DNA from: Alloacidobacterium dinghuense
GTDB taxonomy: Bacteria > Acidobacteriota > Terriglobia > Terriglobales > Acidobacteriaceae
Assembly: GCF_014274465.1 (NCBI RefSeq)
Contig: NZ_CP060394.1
Location: forward strand, 2,976,001 to 3,040,000
Length of the DNA: 64,000 bases
Direction of reading: 5' to 3'
Shown: in pieces, positions 32,042 through 41,245 of the stretch
Layout: every line of letters starts with the position of its first letter
Numbering within the stretch: the first letter of the stretch is position 1
Translations under genes and position numbers: made by a program
Notes under the pieces: generated by a model
Told to the model about the DNA's origin: nothing
Databases searched by the model: none
Seen by the model: only the letters and a program-made list of their open reading frames with translations

Positions 32042-32602
32042 ATGAGCACCACAACCGACGCACTCTACACACCATTAACTATTGCGAACGCCCCTGAGGC
32101 TTCCAAGCCTGTGCTTGAGAACATTCAGAAGTCTTTCGGCTTTATCCCGAATCTGATGGCCACTTTTGCCAATAACCCGACCGTCCTGCAAGGCTATTTG
32201 TCGCTGGATGCCGTTTATGAGAAGGGCTCCTTCACTCCCAGGGAACGACAACTAATTCTGCTGACAGCAAGCGTAGAGAATCAATGCAACTACTGCGCAG
32301 CCGCGCATTCCACGGTCGCGAAAGGTGCCCTCCACACGCCAGCTGAGGTCGTAACCGCGATTCGTAACAACACGCCGGTGCCGGATAAAAGACTCAATGC
32401 TCTCGTGAGTCTGGTGAAAGAACTTGTTCGTGAGCGCGGCTATGCCAAGGAAGAAACCATTCAGAACTTCATCGCTGCTGGCTATAAGAGGGAGCAGGTG
32501 ATGGAGCTGCTGCTTGGCATTGCTCTCAAGACCATCAGCAATTATCTAGACCACATCTCACCCGCGCCTATCGATCAGGCATTCGCGGCAGAAAGTAAAT
32601 AA
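32042..32602 (+). CDS. Carboxymuconolactone decarboxylase family protein (AhpD-type, peroxidase-related)
   Basis: The 186-residue product has the CMD/AhpD helical fold and the redox motif CNYC (C82, C85) with His three residues on in AAAH, as in alkylhydroperoxidase-like proteins. NIQKSFGFIPNLMATFANNPTVLQGYLSLD is typical of the longer, peroxidase-related subgroup. The ATG at 32042 has AGGAGG at good spacing; an upstream in-frame start is less likely. It sits between the SDR and DUF417 genes. A role in removing organic peroxides fits the operon; no direct AhpC partner is in the window. Confidence 0.88.
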   Translation: MSTTTDALYTPLTIANAPEASKPVLENIQKSFGFIPNLMATFANNPTVLQGYLSLDAVYEKGSFTPRERQLILLTASVENQCNYCAAAHSTVAKGALHTPAEVVTAIRNNTPVPDKRLNALVSLVKELVRERGYAKEETIQNFIAAGYKREQVMELLLGIALKTISNYLDHISPAPIDQAFAAESK

Positions 32603-32614
32603 TCGCTTTTTGTT

Positions 32615-32642
32615 CCGGAATGCGGCTGATGCCGCATTCTGG
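32615..32642 (+). promoter_or_regulatory. Strong intercistronic hairpin next to the DUF417 ribosome-binding site
   Basis: GAATGCGGC and GCCGCATTC pair perfectly (9 bp) around a TGAT loop, extended by one wobble and two G-C pairs to 12 bp. The 3' arm ends in the GG that begins the purine-rich SD region GGAGAAAGGA of the DUF417 gene. No T-run follows, so RNA stability or translation control is more likely than termination. Confidence 0.5.
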
Positions 32643-32659
32643 AGAAAGGACAGCACGTC

Positions 32660-33181
32660 ATGAACTGGCTTATCAACCTTCTAGCAAAAACACGCCTTCT
32701 CAAGGGAGACCTGGACTACCATCTCGTCCGCGCATCGATGGTCATCATCTACTTCTTCTTTGGGTATCAGAAGTGGTTTGATTATGAAGCACAGGGACTC
32801 ATTCCATTCTTCACCCATGGGCCGCTGATCTTCTGGATGTACCCGGTCTTCGGCATCAAAGGCTCCTCTTACTTCCTGGGTGTTTCCGAATGGCTGTTTG
32901 GAGCGTTGTTGCTCGCCGGTTTCTGGAACAAGAAACTCGGGGTGTTGGGAGCTCTCGGCTCGGTGTTTACCTTCATTACGACAGTCACGATCATTCCCTT
33001 TATGCCAGATGGTTGGGCGCCGTCCGCAGGCGGATTCCCTGCAATGGTGGGCAACGTTGCATTTCTGATGAAAGACGTGGTTCTGTTGGCAGTATCGATC
33101 TACCTTCTGAAACAGGACCTTGTCAGAGTCCTCGAACACGATACAGCTAGAGCCTCACTTATCGCTGAACCTGCGCGATAA
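32660..33181 (+). CDS. DUF417 family membrane protein, RclC/YkgB-like
   Basis: The 173-residue product has four hydrophobic segments and the DUF417 hallmarks FFGYQKWFDYEAQGLIPFFTHGPLIFWMYP and YFLGVSEWLFGALLLAGFWNKKLGVLGALGS. E. coli RclC (YkgB) belongs to this family and is an inner-membrane protein of the rclABC reactive-chlorine-resistance operon. Its presence in the same operon as an RclA-like flavoprotein is the main reason to suggest an oxidant-defence role here. The ATG has GAAAGGA upstream, next to a strong hairpin. The molecular function of DUF417 proteins is not known. Confidence 0.88.
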   Translation: MNWLINLLAKTRLLKGDLDYHLVRASMVIIYFFFGYQKWFDYEAQGLIPFFTHGPLIFWMYPVFGIKGSSYFLGVSEWLFGALLLAGFWNKKLGVLGALGSVFTFITTVTIIPFMPDGWAPSAGGFPAMVGNVAFLMKDVVLLAVSIYLLKQDLVRVLEHDTARASLIAEPAR

Positions 33182-33196
33182 GAGGCAGAACTTCAG

Positions 33197-33222
33197 AGGG
33201 GGCGTACACTTGCATACCCCCT
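33197..33222 (+). terminator. Possible stem-loop terminator after the DUF417 gene
   Basis: AGGGGG and CCCCCT pair around an inner region that adds GTA/TAC with a small bulge, 16 bases after the DUF417 stop codon. No T-run follows, so termination would need Rho or be weak. Confidence 0.3.
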
Positions 33223-33366
33223 GGCTCTCTTCACCTTGGATAAACGATAACGGCCCAGTAGAGCTTGGCATGGCGGGTATTGATGTGATGTCCCGCCATC
33301 GAGACAGGCACCACTCGTCTTGACAGGCGATCAAAATCAGAGTTTCCCTAAAACAAGGAGCTGGGT

Positions 33367-33627
33367 GTGTCTAACAAGTTTGCAGGAAAAACCGCTGTCA
33401 TTACGGGTGCGTCCACTGGCATGGGCCTTGCCACCGCGAAGCGATTCGTTCAGGAAGGCATGGATCGTGTCTTTATGACGGGTCGCCGCAAGGAGGCACT
33501 GGATGCCGCCGTTGCTGAGATAGGAAAGAATGTCACGGCAGTGCAGGGGCGATGTTGCCAGCCTAGGCGATCTTGACCGCCTATACGAGGCAGTCCAAAA
33601 ACGGAACGGTAAAGTCGACACCATCAG
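33367..33627 (+). pseudogene. Frameshifted and truncated short-chain dehydrogenase
   Basis: From a GTG at 33367 with AAGGAG upstream, the frame encodes an SDR N-terminus: [17 protein letters not shown], then [24 protein letters not shown]. At the G4 run 33546-33549 one extra base breaks the frame; the next frame continues the same protein as [29 protein letters not shown] sequence stops near 33627, where the minus-strand neighbour begins. The NNxG, catalytic Ser and YxxxK parts are absent. It is therefore a remnant of a gene of about 250 residues that once followed the DUF417 gene. A sequencing error could explain the frameshift but not the truncation. Confidence 0.85.
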
Positions 33628-33646
33628 AAAAAGGCGGTTACGATTT

Positions 33647-34510
33647 CTACTTCGACTTTGGATCGCCTTTCAGTTCGGCCTCATTCTCCGAGGCAGCCTG
33701 ATCAAGGAGATGCTTTGCATCCGTAAGGCTGATGTCTGTTGGGACGGGCTGAAAATCCGACCGCGCTTCGCGATGATCCTTACTTACGCTCTTGAAGAGA
33801 ATGACACGTCCCGAAACGTGCACATCGACGAGGTCCGTTTTCCAGCATGTAGTGCTAACCTGCTGGCGATGAACCTCAAATCGTCCGCCTTTATCGACAT
33901 AGCCAAGCAGACCATAGCCAAAGTCAATGCGATTGATCACTGTTCCCCGCATGGAGACGAACCGCTTCAATCGTTGATTGATTACGATGACTCCGGCCAT
34001 CCCGTGAAAGATGCGGGCTTCATATGTAGGAGGATCAAAGTCTGGATTCGGTTTGAAGCGGAATGTCACGAGATCCCCTGAAGCTGGACCGTCCTGCTCA
34101 AACAGAAAGGCATTCGGCATCAATTTGGTTAAGCGCTGCAGACGTTCTTCGTCCTGTTTGTGGTCTTCCCGATTTCTCGCAAGAGCGCTTGGGCTGTTGA
34201 TGAGATGCTCCAGCCTGGCCTGCTCTCTTCTCGCCTCTGCATCCGTCAAAGGTTTTCCGTTTTGCTCAAGGATTCGGAAGATGGGGCCCTGTTGGGTTTC
34301 CACCTGGCGCTTCGCGTAGCTATTCTGGCCAACCTTCTGGTCAATATCGTATGCCCAGAAGCTATCCCGCTCGCGGTCCTGCAGTTCGTTATAGGCAACG
34401 TCTTTGATGAGTTGCTGCTGTGGAGAGGGTGCGGTGGCCTGCGCGCGACATATGCAAGCAAGCAACAGGCTGCAGGCTGCAAGAAACACAACGGCCCGGG
34501 AAAACCGCAT
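33647..34510 (-). CDS. Secreted hypothetical protein
   Basis: The product, about 287 residues, has a signal peptide (RFSRAVVFLAACSLLLACICRAQ) with Cys residues near the cleavage site, so either Sec export or lipidation is possible. The mature part is charged and rich in Gln and Arg, with heptad-like stretches at about 60-130 and a beta-rich region after FLFEQDGPASGDLVTFRFKPNPDF. The family is not recognised, but similar Arg/Gln-rich exported proteins are frequent in acidobacteria. Three ATG codons in a row follow GGAGGAA; the third (34510) gives the best SD spacing. It converges with the truncated SDR. Confidence 0.75.
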   Translation of the reverse strand: MRFSRAVVFLAACSLLLACICRAQATAPSPQQQLIKDVAYNELQDRERDSFWAYDIDQKVGQNSYAKRQVETQQGPIFRILEQNGKPLTDAEARREQARLEHLINSPSALARNREDHKQDEERLQRLTKLMPNAFLFEQDGPASGDLVTFRFKPNPDFDPPTYEARIFHGMAGVIVINQRLKRFVSMRGTVINRIDFGYGLLGYVDKGGRFEVHRQQVSTTCWKTDLVDVHVSGRVILFKSVSKDHREARSDFQPVPTDISLTDAKHLLDQAASENEAELKGDPKSK

Positions 34511-34648
34511 CATCATTTCCTCCAGTCTCAGTCTTAGATGCTGCGATTTTGCGATAGATTTTTTCTGTGTCATGTAAAAATCAGGCGAGTTTTGCATGCC
34601 CACCGGAGTTTGTCCCAAATCGGTAACCTTGCTTGCTACACTGATTCC

Positions 34649-34984
34649 ATGTTAGATGAGCTTACTTTCCGCAAAAATGCGGATGCTGCGATTGAGTCTC
34701 TCAAGAAAAGCTTAATCGCTGCTGAAGAAGATAGCGACTTCGAGGCCGAGGAACAGAACGGTGTGCTAAATATTGTCTTTGACGAGCCGCCTGCGAAATT
34801 CGTCATTACCCCCAATACTCCTGTGCGCCAGATATGGATTTCTGCGCTTTCAACCAGCTTCAAGCTGGACTGGTCTGATGAGGAGAGCACGTTTATCCTG
34901 CCAAAGGACGGCACTCAACTCAAGCCCTTGGTCGCGCGCCTTATCAACGAGCACCTCGGCACGGATTCCGTCACCCTGCAGTGA
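34649..34984 (+). CDS. cyaY: Frataxin-like iron donor protein CyaY
   Basis: The 111-residue product matches bacterial frataxin in length and layout: an acidic helix (ELTFRKNADAAIESLKKSLIAAEEDSDFEAEEQNGVLNIVFDEPP), then strands with VITPNTPVRQIWISALSTSFKLDW and a C-terminal helix LKPLVARLINEHLG. CyaY binds iron through the acidic helix and modulates iron-sulfur cluster assembly by IscS. The ATG at 34649 gives the family length; no strong SD is seen. The stop overlaps the start of the glycosyltransferase gene. No isc genes are in the window. Acidobacterial sequences are divergent, so the assignment is good but not absolute. Confidence 0.82.
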   Translation: MLDELTFRKNADAAIESLKKSLIAAEEDSDFEAEEQNGVLNIVFDEPPAKFVITPNTPVRQIWISALSTSFKLDWSDEESTFILPKDGTQLKPLVARLINEHLGTDSVTLQ

Positions 34985-35760
34985 CAGGCCGCGGGATGGG
35001 AAAGCCTCTTTCTGTAGCCATCATCACCAAAAACGAAGAAGCAAATCTGCCGCGAACATTGGAAAGCGTTCGCTGGGCAGATGAAGTCGTCGTCGTCGAC
35101 TCCGGTTCTACGGACAGGACCATCGAGATTGCTTCCCTGTTCGGAGCGAAGGTGATCCGCGAAGGGTGGCGTGGGTTTGGGAAGCAGAAGAATCTAGCGA
35201 TAGAGCATTGCACCAGTGAATGGGTGTTGTCACTCGACGCCGACGAAGAGGTCAGCGAAGCGCTCGCGCAGGAAATTACACAGTTAATGGAAATGACTCC
35301 TGACATACACGCATATTTTGTGCTGCGGCGGAATCTCTTTCTTGACCGCTGGATCAGACACGGCGGCTATTACCCTGATCCCAAGTTGAGGCTCTTTCGC
35401 AAAGGCGCTGCTTGGTTCGAAGAGCGAGCGGTGCATGAGACGCTGCGACACACCGGACCGACCCGCACGCTGCGCGGCGACCTGATCCACCACGCCTACC
35501 CCACGATTGAGAACTACATCGAGCACATGAACCGCTACAGTACACTGGGCGCAGAGCAGGCGAGTTCGAAGAACAAAACCAGCCGGAGCTGGCCTGCATT
35601 CTTGTGGAATGTGCTTCTCAACCCTGCTGCAACGTTTTTCTACAATTATGTCCTCCGTCTTGGGTTTCTCGACGGACGCGAGGGACTTCTCCTGCACCTT
35701 TATCACTCCGCCTATGTGAGCTGGAAATATGCCAAGGCATGGTACGCGGCAAAAGGCTAG
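34981..35760 (+). CDS. Glycosyltransferase family 2, LPS core type
   Basis: The 259-residue product has the GT2 GT-A fold: LSVAIITKNEEANLPRTLESVRWADEVVVVDSGSTDRT (about 10-47) and the metal-binding DxD in LSLDADEEVSE near 86. The middle part RNLFLDRWIRHGGYYPDPKLRLFRKG is typical of the WaaE/KdtX-like branch that adds sugars to LPS core. A membrane-associated segment near 200 suits work at the inner face of the membrane. The GTG at 34981 overlaps the cyaY stop; an ATG at 34996 is an alternative. The sugar donor is unknown. Confidence 0.9.
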   Translation: MTGRGMGKPLSVAIITKNEEANLPRTLESVRWADEVVVVDSGSTDRTIEIASLFGAKVIREGWRGFGKQKNLAIEHCTSEWVLSLDADEEVSEALAQEITQLMEMTPDIHAYFVLRRNLFLDRWIRHGGYYPDPKLRLFRKGAAWFEERAVHETLRHTGPTRTLRGDLIHHAYPTIENYIEHMNRYSTLGAEQASSKNKTSRSWPAFLWNVLLNPAATFFYNYVLRLGFLDGREGLLLHLYHSAYVSWKYAKAWYAAKG

Positions 35761-35821
35761 ATTCTTTCCGCCAAAAACGATAGGCTCCGTCTATCCCCGG
35801 TTCATTTCTTAAGGTTGACCG

Positions 35822-38287
35822 ATGAAGCTGCCGCGCCGTTTCTTTGCCCTTCCGCTGTTCCTCGCCCTGTCCCTGCCGTGTATGTCGCAAACACCGCCCG
35901 TGCAGCCTGTCTCTATCGCACAAAAGACCGCAGCGATGCAGAAACTTGACGGATACTTTCCCATCGCGTGGGATGCGAAGGAAGGCAAGCTCTATCTTGA
36001 GATCGACACCTTCGGCAAGGACTTTCTCTTTCTCGATTCCCTTCCTTATGGTGTCGGCTCAAACGATCTTGGACTAGACCGGGGGCAGTTAGGCCGGGGA
36101 CGCGTGGTACGCTTCTATCGCAGCGGCCCTAAGGTGCTGCTGATCGAGCGCAATCTCGAGTACCGCTCGAGCTCACCGAGCGCCGACGAGCAGCTTGATG
36201 TCACGCAATCGTTCGCTGAATCCGTTCTTTGGGGCTTCAAAGTTGAAGCCGAGGATGGCGACAAAGTTCTCGTCGATGCGACCGACTTTTTCTTGCATGA
36301 CGCACACGGAGTGGCCGAGCGGCTGGAGGAAAACAAACAGGGCACTTACCATCTCGAAACAACACGAAGCGCCATCCTGATGGAAGGCACAAAAAACTTT
36401 CCCCTCAACACTGAAGTTGAATCTGTGCTCACTTTCACGACCGAAGGCCCGGTGCACGCGCCGCTGGTGGCCTCTGTGACTCCCGACGCACATGCAGTCA
36501 CGGTGCATGAGCACTATTCATTCATCCAGCTGCCCGACGACGGATACAAACCGCGCGCCTTCGATCCTCGCTCTGGATATTTCGACGTCAGCTATCGCGA
36601 TTATTCGGCTCCGCTGGGTCAATCGGTGGACATCCACCTCATCTCGCGCCATCGCTTGCAGAAAAAAGACCCGACTGCGGCAACCAGCGAGCCCGTCAAG
36701 CCGATCGTCTATTATGTGGATCGCGGCGCACCGGAGCCGATCCGCACTGCTCTTGTGGAAGGAGCGAGTTGGTGGAATCAGGCATTTGAGGCGGCCGGCT
36801 TCAGGAACGCCTTCCAGGTGAAAGTGCTACCTGAAGGAGCGGATCCCATGGATGTGCGCTACAACGTCATCCAATGGGTGCACCGCTCTACGCGTGGCTG
36901 GTCCTATGGCGCGGGTGTGATCGATCCACGCACCGGCGAGATCATCAAAGGACAGGTAACGGTTGGCTCGCTGCGCGCGCGTCAGGATTACCTGATTGCG
37001 GAAGCTGTGCTCGCTCCTTACGAACAAGGCAAGCCTGTTCCAGACGCGATGAGAGAGATGGTGCTCGCGCGCATCCGCCAGCTCGCCGCCCACGAAGTAG
37101 GACACACGCTCGGCCTTGCGCACAATTTTGCCGCCAGTTCCATCGCGCCCGGAACGTCGGTGATGGACTATCCGCATCCATGGATCACGCTCAAGCCAGA
37201 TGGCACGCCAGATCTCTCGCACGCCTACACCACCGGTATCGGAAGCTGGGATAAGGTCGCGATCACCTACGGATACTCCGATTTCCCACAGGGTACTGAC
37301 GAACACAAAGCCCTCGACACGATCTTGCGCAAGACCACCGACAGTGGACTCATCTTCATTACCGATGAGGATTCGCGTCCACTCGGAAGCGCTAATCCGC
37401 GCTCGCACTTGTGGGACAACGGCGCTGACCCAGCGGCGGAACTGGAGCGCATTCTCACAGTCCGCGCTGCCGCTTTGAAGCGGTTCGGCGAGAACGCGAT
37501 TCAGCCGGGTCAGCCAATGGCGCAACTGGAAGATACGCTCGTGCCGCTGTATCTTTTGCACCGCTATCAAACAGAGGCCGCCAGTAAAGAGATTGGTGGT
37601 CTCGATTATCGCTATGCGATTCGAGGCGACGGTCAGTTGATCACAAGCATCGTCTCTCCCGCCGATCAGCAAAGAGCTCTGGATGCAGTGCTACGCACGC
37701 TCGATCCGTTTGCTCTTACACTCCCGCAGTCACTGCTTGAAATTTTGTCGCCGCGCCCCCCGGCCTATCCAACCACTCGCGAGTCTTTTCCAGGACGCAC
37801 CGGTCTCACCTTCGACCCGCAGGGCGCGGTGGAGTCCGCAGCAAACCTGACGGCAAGCCTTCTCTTTGAACCGGCACGTGCGAGCCGTCTTGTCGAATAC
37901 AAGCTGCGAAACAGTTCGCTGCCCGGACTCGATGACGTCATCAACCAGACCCTGAAGGCCACCTGGTATGCGCCACGCCAGGCAACGATCACTTTAGCTA
38001 CGCAGCTCACAGTAGAGGATGTTGTCCTCCGCCACCTGCTTTCCTTGGCGGCGTCCCCAACCGCCTCACCGGAGGCCAAAGCGATCGCCCTGTCGGAAAC
38101 CGATCAACTCAACACCTGGCTTAAAGGCAAAGCAGGCGACGCAAACGCTCCGGCGTTGCTGCATGCACACTGGGTAGCAGCGCAAAACGAGATCGCTACT
38201 TTCAGCAAGGACCCATTAAAATTCGCAACCCCTGCAGAACTTGAGACGCCGCCAGGGCAACCGATTGGCGACGACGACGACTTCTAA
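35822..38287 (+). CDS. Secreted zinc-dependent metalloprotease (DUF5117 type)
   Basis: The 821-residue product has a Sec signal peptide (cleavage near PCMSQ, about residue 22), an N-terminal DUF5118/DUF5117-like part (LDGYFPIAWDAKEGKLYLEI; QSFAESVLWGFKVEAED; about 35-300), and a metzincin-like protease domain with HEVGHTLGLAHNF (zinc ligands H424, H428, H434, catalytic E425), followed by SVMDYPHP, a Met-turn. The rest is helical. This family is common in acidobacteria and Bacteroidetes and its targets are not known. The gene stands alone between the glycosyltransferase and acyl-CoA mutase genes. Confidence 0.92.
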   Translation: MKLPRRFFALPLFLALSLPCMSQTPPVQPVSIAQKTAAMQKLDGYFPIAWDAKEGKLYLEIDTFGKDFLFLDSLPYGVGSNDLGLDRGQLGRGRVVRFYRSGPKVLLIERNLEYRSSSPSADEQLDVTQSFAESVLWGFKVEAEDGDKVLVDATDFFLHDAHGVAERLEENKQGTYHLETTRSAILMEGTKNFPLNTEVESVLTFTTEGPVHAPLVASVTPDAHAVTVHEHYSFIQLPDDGYKPRAFDPRSGYFDVSYRDYSAPLGQSVDIHLISRHRLQKKDPTAATSEPVKPIVYYVDRGAPEPIRTALVEGASWWNQAFEAAGFRNAFQVKVLPEGADPMDVRYNVIQWVHRSTRGWSYGAGVIDPRTGEIIKGQVTVGSLRARQDYLIAEAVLAPYEQGKPVPDAMREMVLARIRQLAAHEVGHTLGLAHNFAASSIAPGTSVMDYPHPWITLKPDGTPDLSHAYTTGIGSWDKVAITYGYSDFPQGTDEHKALDTILRKTTDSGLIFITDEDSRPLGSANPRSHLWDNGADPAAELERILTVRAAALKRFGENAIQPGQPMAQLEDTLVPLYLLHRYQTEAASKEIGGLDYRYAIRGDGQLITSIVSPADQQRALDAVLRTLDPFALTLPQSLLEILSPRPPAYPTTRESFPGRTGLTFDPQGAVESAANLTASLLFEPARASRLVEYKLRNSSLPGLDDVINQTLKATWYAPRQATITLATQLTVEDVVLRHLLSLAASPTASPEAKAIALSETDQLNTWLKGKAGDANAPALLHAHWVAAQNEIATFSKDPLKFATPAELETPPGQPIGDDDDF

Positions 38288-38368
38288 CGAATTAAGCGCG
38301 GAGTCTTGGCTTGCCGATGCTGGTCCTCTTCCCCTATGCTGAGAAGTTTTCCTGCCAGAGGTGAATGA

Positions 38369-40126
38369 ATGCCGGATGCGCCGCCAACAAACTCGCTCAC
38401 GTCCAATGCATCCGTGGAACGGGCCCGATGGGACAAGCACACTCTTGACCCAGCCCTGAGCAAGACTCCTGAGCGCCCCATAGGCGCGGCAACGGGCAGC
38501 AATCTTGACGACAAAGGCCGGGCCAGATTCTCGACGATCTCGGGTGTGCCGGTCGACCGCTTGTACACAGAAGCAGATCTTCCCGACGACTGGGAATCCA
38601 ATCTCGGCGCACCCGGCCAACCGCCCTACACGCGTGGCATTCATCCCAACGGATATAGTGGCAAGCTCTGGACGATGCGTCAGTTCTCGGGCTTTGCCTC
38701 GCCGGAAGAAACCAACCAACGCTACAAATATCTGTTGGCAAACGGTGGCAGCGGTCTTTCTGTCGCCTTCGATCTTCCCACCCTGATGGGCTGCGACTCA
38801 GACGATCCGCAGAGTGAAGGCGAAGTCGGCAAATGTGGGGTTGCCATCGATTCGCTTGAAGATATGGAGACGCTATTCTCCGGCATCAATCTTGAGCGGA
38901 CCACCGTTTCGATGACGATCAACTCGCCCGCAAGCGTCATCTGGGCCATGTATCTTGAGGTCGCTGAGCGGCAGGGCGCGGACCTTGCAAAAATCTCGGG
39001 CACGCTGCAGAACGACATCCTTAAGGAGTACATCGCGCAGAAGGAGTACATCTATCCGCCCGCTCCGTCGATGCGCCTCGTGGTCGACACCTTTGAATTC
39101 GGATCGCGCTTTACGCCGCGCTTCAACCCGATCTCAATTTCCGGGTACCACATCCGGGAAGCAGGCTCGACCGCACAGCAGGAGCTAGCCTTCACGCTCT
39201 ACGACGGTATCGAGTATGTGGAGTGGGCGCTTCGCCGCGGCCTCGCCATCGACGACTTTGCGCCGCGACTCAGCTTCTTCTTCAATTCGCACAATGACTT
39301 CTTTGAGGAGATCGCGAAATTCCGTGCCGCGCGCAAAATCTGGTATCGCGTCATGACAGAGCGCTACGGCGCAAGAAATCCCCGATCGACGTGGATGCGC
39401 TTCCATACGCAGACTGCTGGAGTCTCGCTCACAGCCCAGCAGCCGAAAAACAACATTGCGCGTGTTGCGATCCAAGCGCTGGCGGCGGTGCTCGGGGGAA
39501 CGCAATCCCTGCACACCGATGCCTATGACGAAGCTCTGGCGCTGCCAACGGAAGACGCCGTCCGCATCGCTCTGCGAACACAACAGATTCTCGCCTACGA
39601 ATCAGGAGTCGCAGATGTGGCCGATCCGCTTGGAGGCTCGTACTTCGTAGAGCGGCTGACGTTCGAGATGGAGAAGGCCGCCTTTGAATATTTCGAAAAG
39701 CTGGATGCTATGGGTGGCATGGTGCGCGCTATCGAGCACGGCTTTCCGCAGAAAGAAATTGCACAAGCAAGCTACGACTATCAGCGAGCAGTGGAAGCGG
39801 GCGAAAAGATTATTGTCGGCGTCAACGAATACGTGGTCGAGGAGCCATCGCCGGAGATTCTCTACATCGATGAGTCGGTGCGCGATGCGCAAACGGCAAA
39901 ATTGAAGAAGCTGCGTCGTAACCGCTCCAATGAAGCAGTAGCCCGGTCATTGCTCGCTCTTTGCCAGGCCGCCGAAAAAGAACCATCGGCGGTTACAGAT
40001 GGAGTTTCCTCCACGAACACGCTGCCGTATCTCCTCGATTGCGTAAAGGCTCACGCGACGGTTGGCGAAATCTGCAATGCGCTGAAGAAGGTGATGGGAA
40101 CCTACGAAGAAACCAGCATCGCCTAA
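38369..40126 (+). CDS. Acyl-CoA mutase large subunit (methylmalonyl-CoA mutase family), no B12 domain
   Basis: The 585-residue product is the substrate-binding TIM-barrel part of an adenosylcobalamin-dependent acyl-CoA mutase. Family segments include [37 protein letters not shown] (about 90-126), [38 protein letters not shown] and [46 protein letters not shown]. The B12-binding DxHxxG domain is absent, so it needs a separate small subunit, which is not in the window. Substrate may be methylmalonyl-CoA, isobutyryl-CoA or another acyl-CoA. A LacI regulator follows 41 bases on. Confidence 0.93.
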   Translation: MPDAPPTNSLTSNASVERARWDKHTLDPALSKTPERPIGAATGSNLDDKGRARFSTISGVPVDRLYTEADLPDDWESNLGAPGQPPYTRGIHPNGYSGKLWTMRQFSGFASPEETNQRYKYLLANGGSGLSVAFDLPTLMGCDSDDPQSEGEVGKCGVAIDSLEDMETLFSGINLERTTVSMTINSPASVIWAMYLEVAERQGADLAKISGTLQNDILKEYIAQKEYIYPPAPSMRLVVDTFEFGSRFTPRFNPISISGYHIREAGSTAQQELAFTLYDGIEYVEWALRRGLAIDDFAPRLSFFFNSHNDFFEEIAKFRAARKIWYRVMTERYGARNPRSTWMRFHTQTAGVSLTAQQPKNNIARVAIQALAAVLGGTQSLHTDAYDEALALPTEDAVRIALRTQQILAYESGVADVADPLGGSYFVERLTFEMEKAAFEYFEKLDAMGGMVRAIEHGFPQKEIAQASYDYQRAVEAGEKIIVGVNEYVVEEPSPEILYIDESVRDAQTAKLKKLRRNRSNEAVARSLLALCQAAEKEPSAVTDGVSSTNTLPYLLDCVKAHATVGEICNALKKVMGTYEETSIA

Positions 40127-40167
40127 GCCTGGTAGTGCTCTTTTCTTAAACGTGCTACAAATCGCCT

Positions 40168-41241
40168 ATGGGTGATGACCGCCAAGAGAAGCAAGAGCAG
40201 CCAAACAACGGTGAGCCAATCAATCTAAAGCAGCTTGCCGCGATTCTCCAGCTTTCGCAGACGACAGTTTCGCTGGTGCTGAACAATTCGCCGTCGGCCA
40301 AATCTATACCGACTCGCACTCGTGAGCGCGTGCTTCAGGCTGCCAGAAAATTTCACTATCGTCCAAATTATTTCGCCCGCTCACTGCGCAAGAATCGCAG
40401 CATGTCGATCGGCGTCATGACTCCCGATCTCAGCGAAGGCTATTTCACCATGGTCATGAACGGCGTCGAAGAGTATCTGATGCGCGCGCAATATTTTTAC
40501 TTTACTGCCAGCCACTATTGGGATCAGGACCTGATGATCGAGTATCCGCGCATGCTCGCCGAGCGCGCCGTCGATGGATTTCTATTCCTGAATACTCCAT
40601 CTGAAATCCGTAGCCCGCTGCCTACCGTCGCCATCTCTGCTCATAACAACTCGCCGGGCGTAACCAACATCATCCTTGACCACTCAAAGGCTGCAGAGCT
40701 TGCTCTTCGGCACCTCTACGATCTTGGACACCGGAAAATCGCTTTCATCAAAGGACCCAATATCATTCCTGACACCGAGTATCGCTGGCGCTCCATACTT
40801 GAAGTGGCGCGACAGCTCAATCTCAAGGTACAGGCTGAGCACTGCATTCAACTCGATGCTGACAGCTGGTCGCCAGAAGTTGGCTTCGAGCCAATGCGCG
40901 ATCTACTCGCGCGCACACGCGACTTCACAGCAATCTTCTGCTTTAACGATATCTCTGCAATTGGAGTCATACGTGCCATCTACGATGCCGGACTGAGCGT
41001 GCCTGAAGACATTTCCGTGATCGGATTCGACGACATCATGAGCGCCGCCTACCACAAACCGAGTCTCACAACAGTGAGGCAGCCGCTGCGCGAAATGGGC
41101 CGCGAAGGTGCTCAGATATTGCTCGATATGATTTCGAATCCCGAAAAGCAGTTCCCGGAAGAGATCGTCATGCAGCCGGAGCTCATCATTCGAGAGTCGA
41201 CCGGGCTTGCCGCTGTGCAACGCGGCAAGCGCCGCGCCTGA
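40168..41241 (+). CDS. LacI family transcriptional regulator
   Basis: The 357-residue product has the LacI helix-turn-helix and hinge helix at about 18-75 (LKQLAAILQLSQTTVSLVLNNSPSAKSIPTRTRERVLQAARKFHYRPNYFARSLR) and a periplasmic-binding-like effector domain (SIGVMTPDLSEGYFTMVMNGVEEYL to IIRESTG). Such proteins usually sense a sugar or related metabolite and repress nearby genes. It follows the acyl-CoA mutase gene on the same strand and converges with the DUF1641 gene, five bases away. No sugar genes adjoin it, so the target is probably elsewhere. Confidence 0.93.
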   Translation: MGDDRQEKQEQPNNGEPINLKQLAAILQLSQTTVSLVLNNSPSAKSIPTRTRERVLQAARKFHYRPNYFARSLRKNRSMSIGVMTPDLSEGYFTMVMNGVEEYLMRAQYFYFTASHYWDQDLMIEYPRMLAERAVDGFLFLNTPSEIRSPLPTVAISAHNNSPGVTNIILDHSKAAELALRHLYDLGHRKIAFIKGPNIIPDTEYRWRSILEVARQLNLKVQAEHCIQLDADSWSPEVGFEPMRDLLARTRDFTAIFCFNDISAIGVIRAIYDAGLSVPEDISVIGFDDIMSAAYHKPSLTTVRQPLREMGREGAQILLDMISNPEKQFPEEIVMQPELIIRESTGLAAVQRGKRRA

Positions 41242-41245
41242 GCGA

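Noticed and set aside
20340-33640. Integrative element with integrase or attachment sites
   Set aside because: No integrase, transposase, tRNA target or flanking direct repeat was found, so the island is described only by content and the broken SDR.
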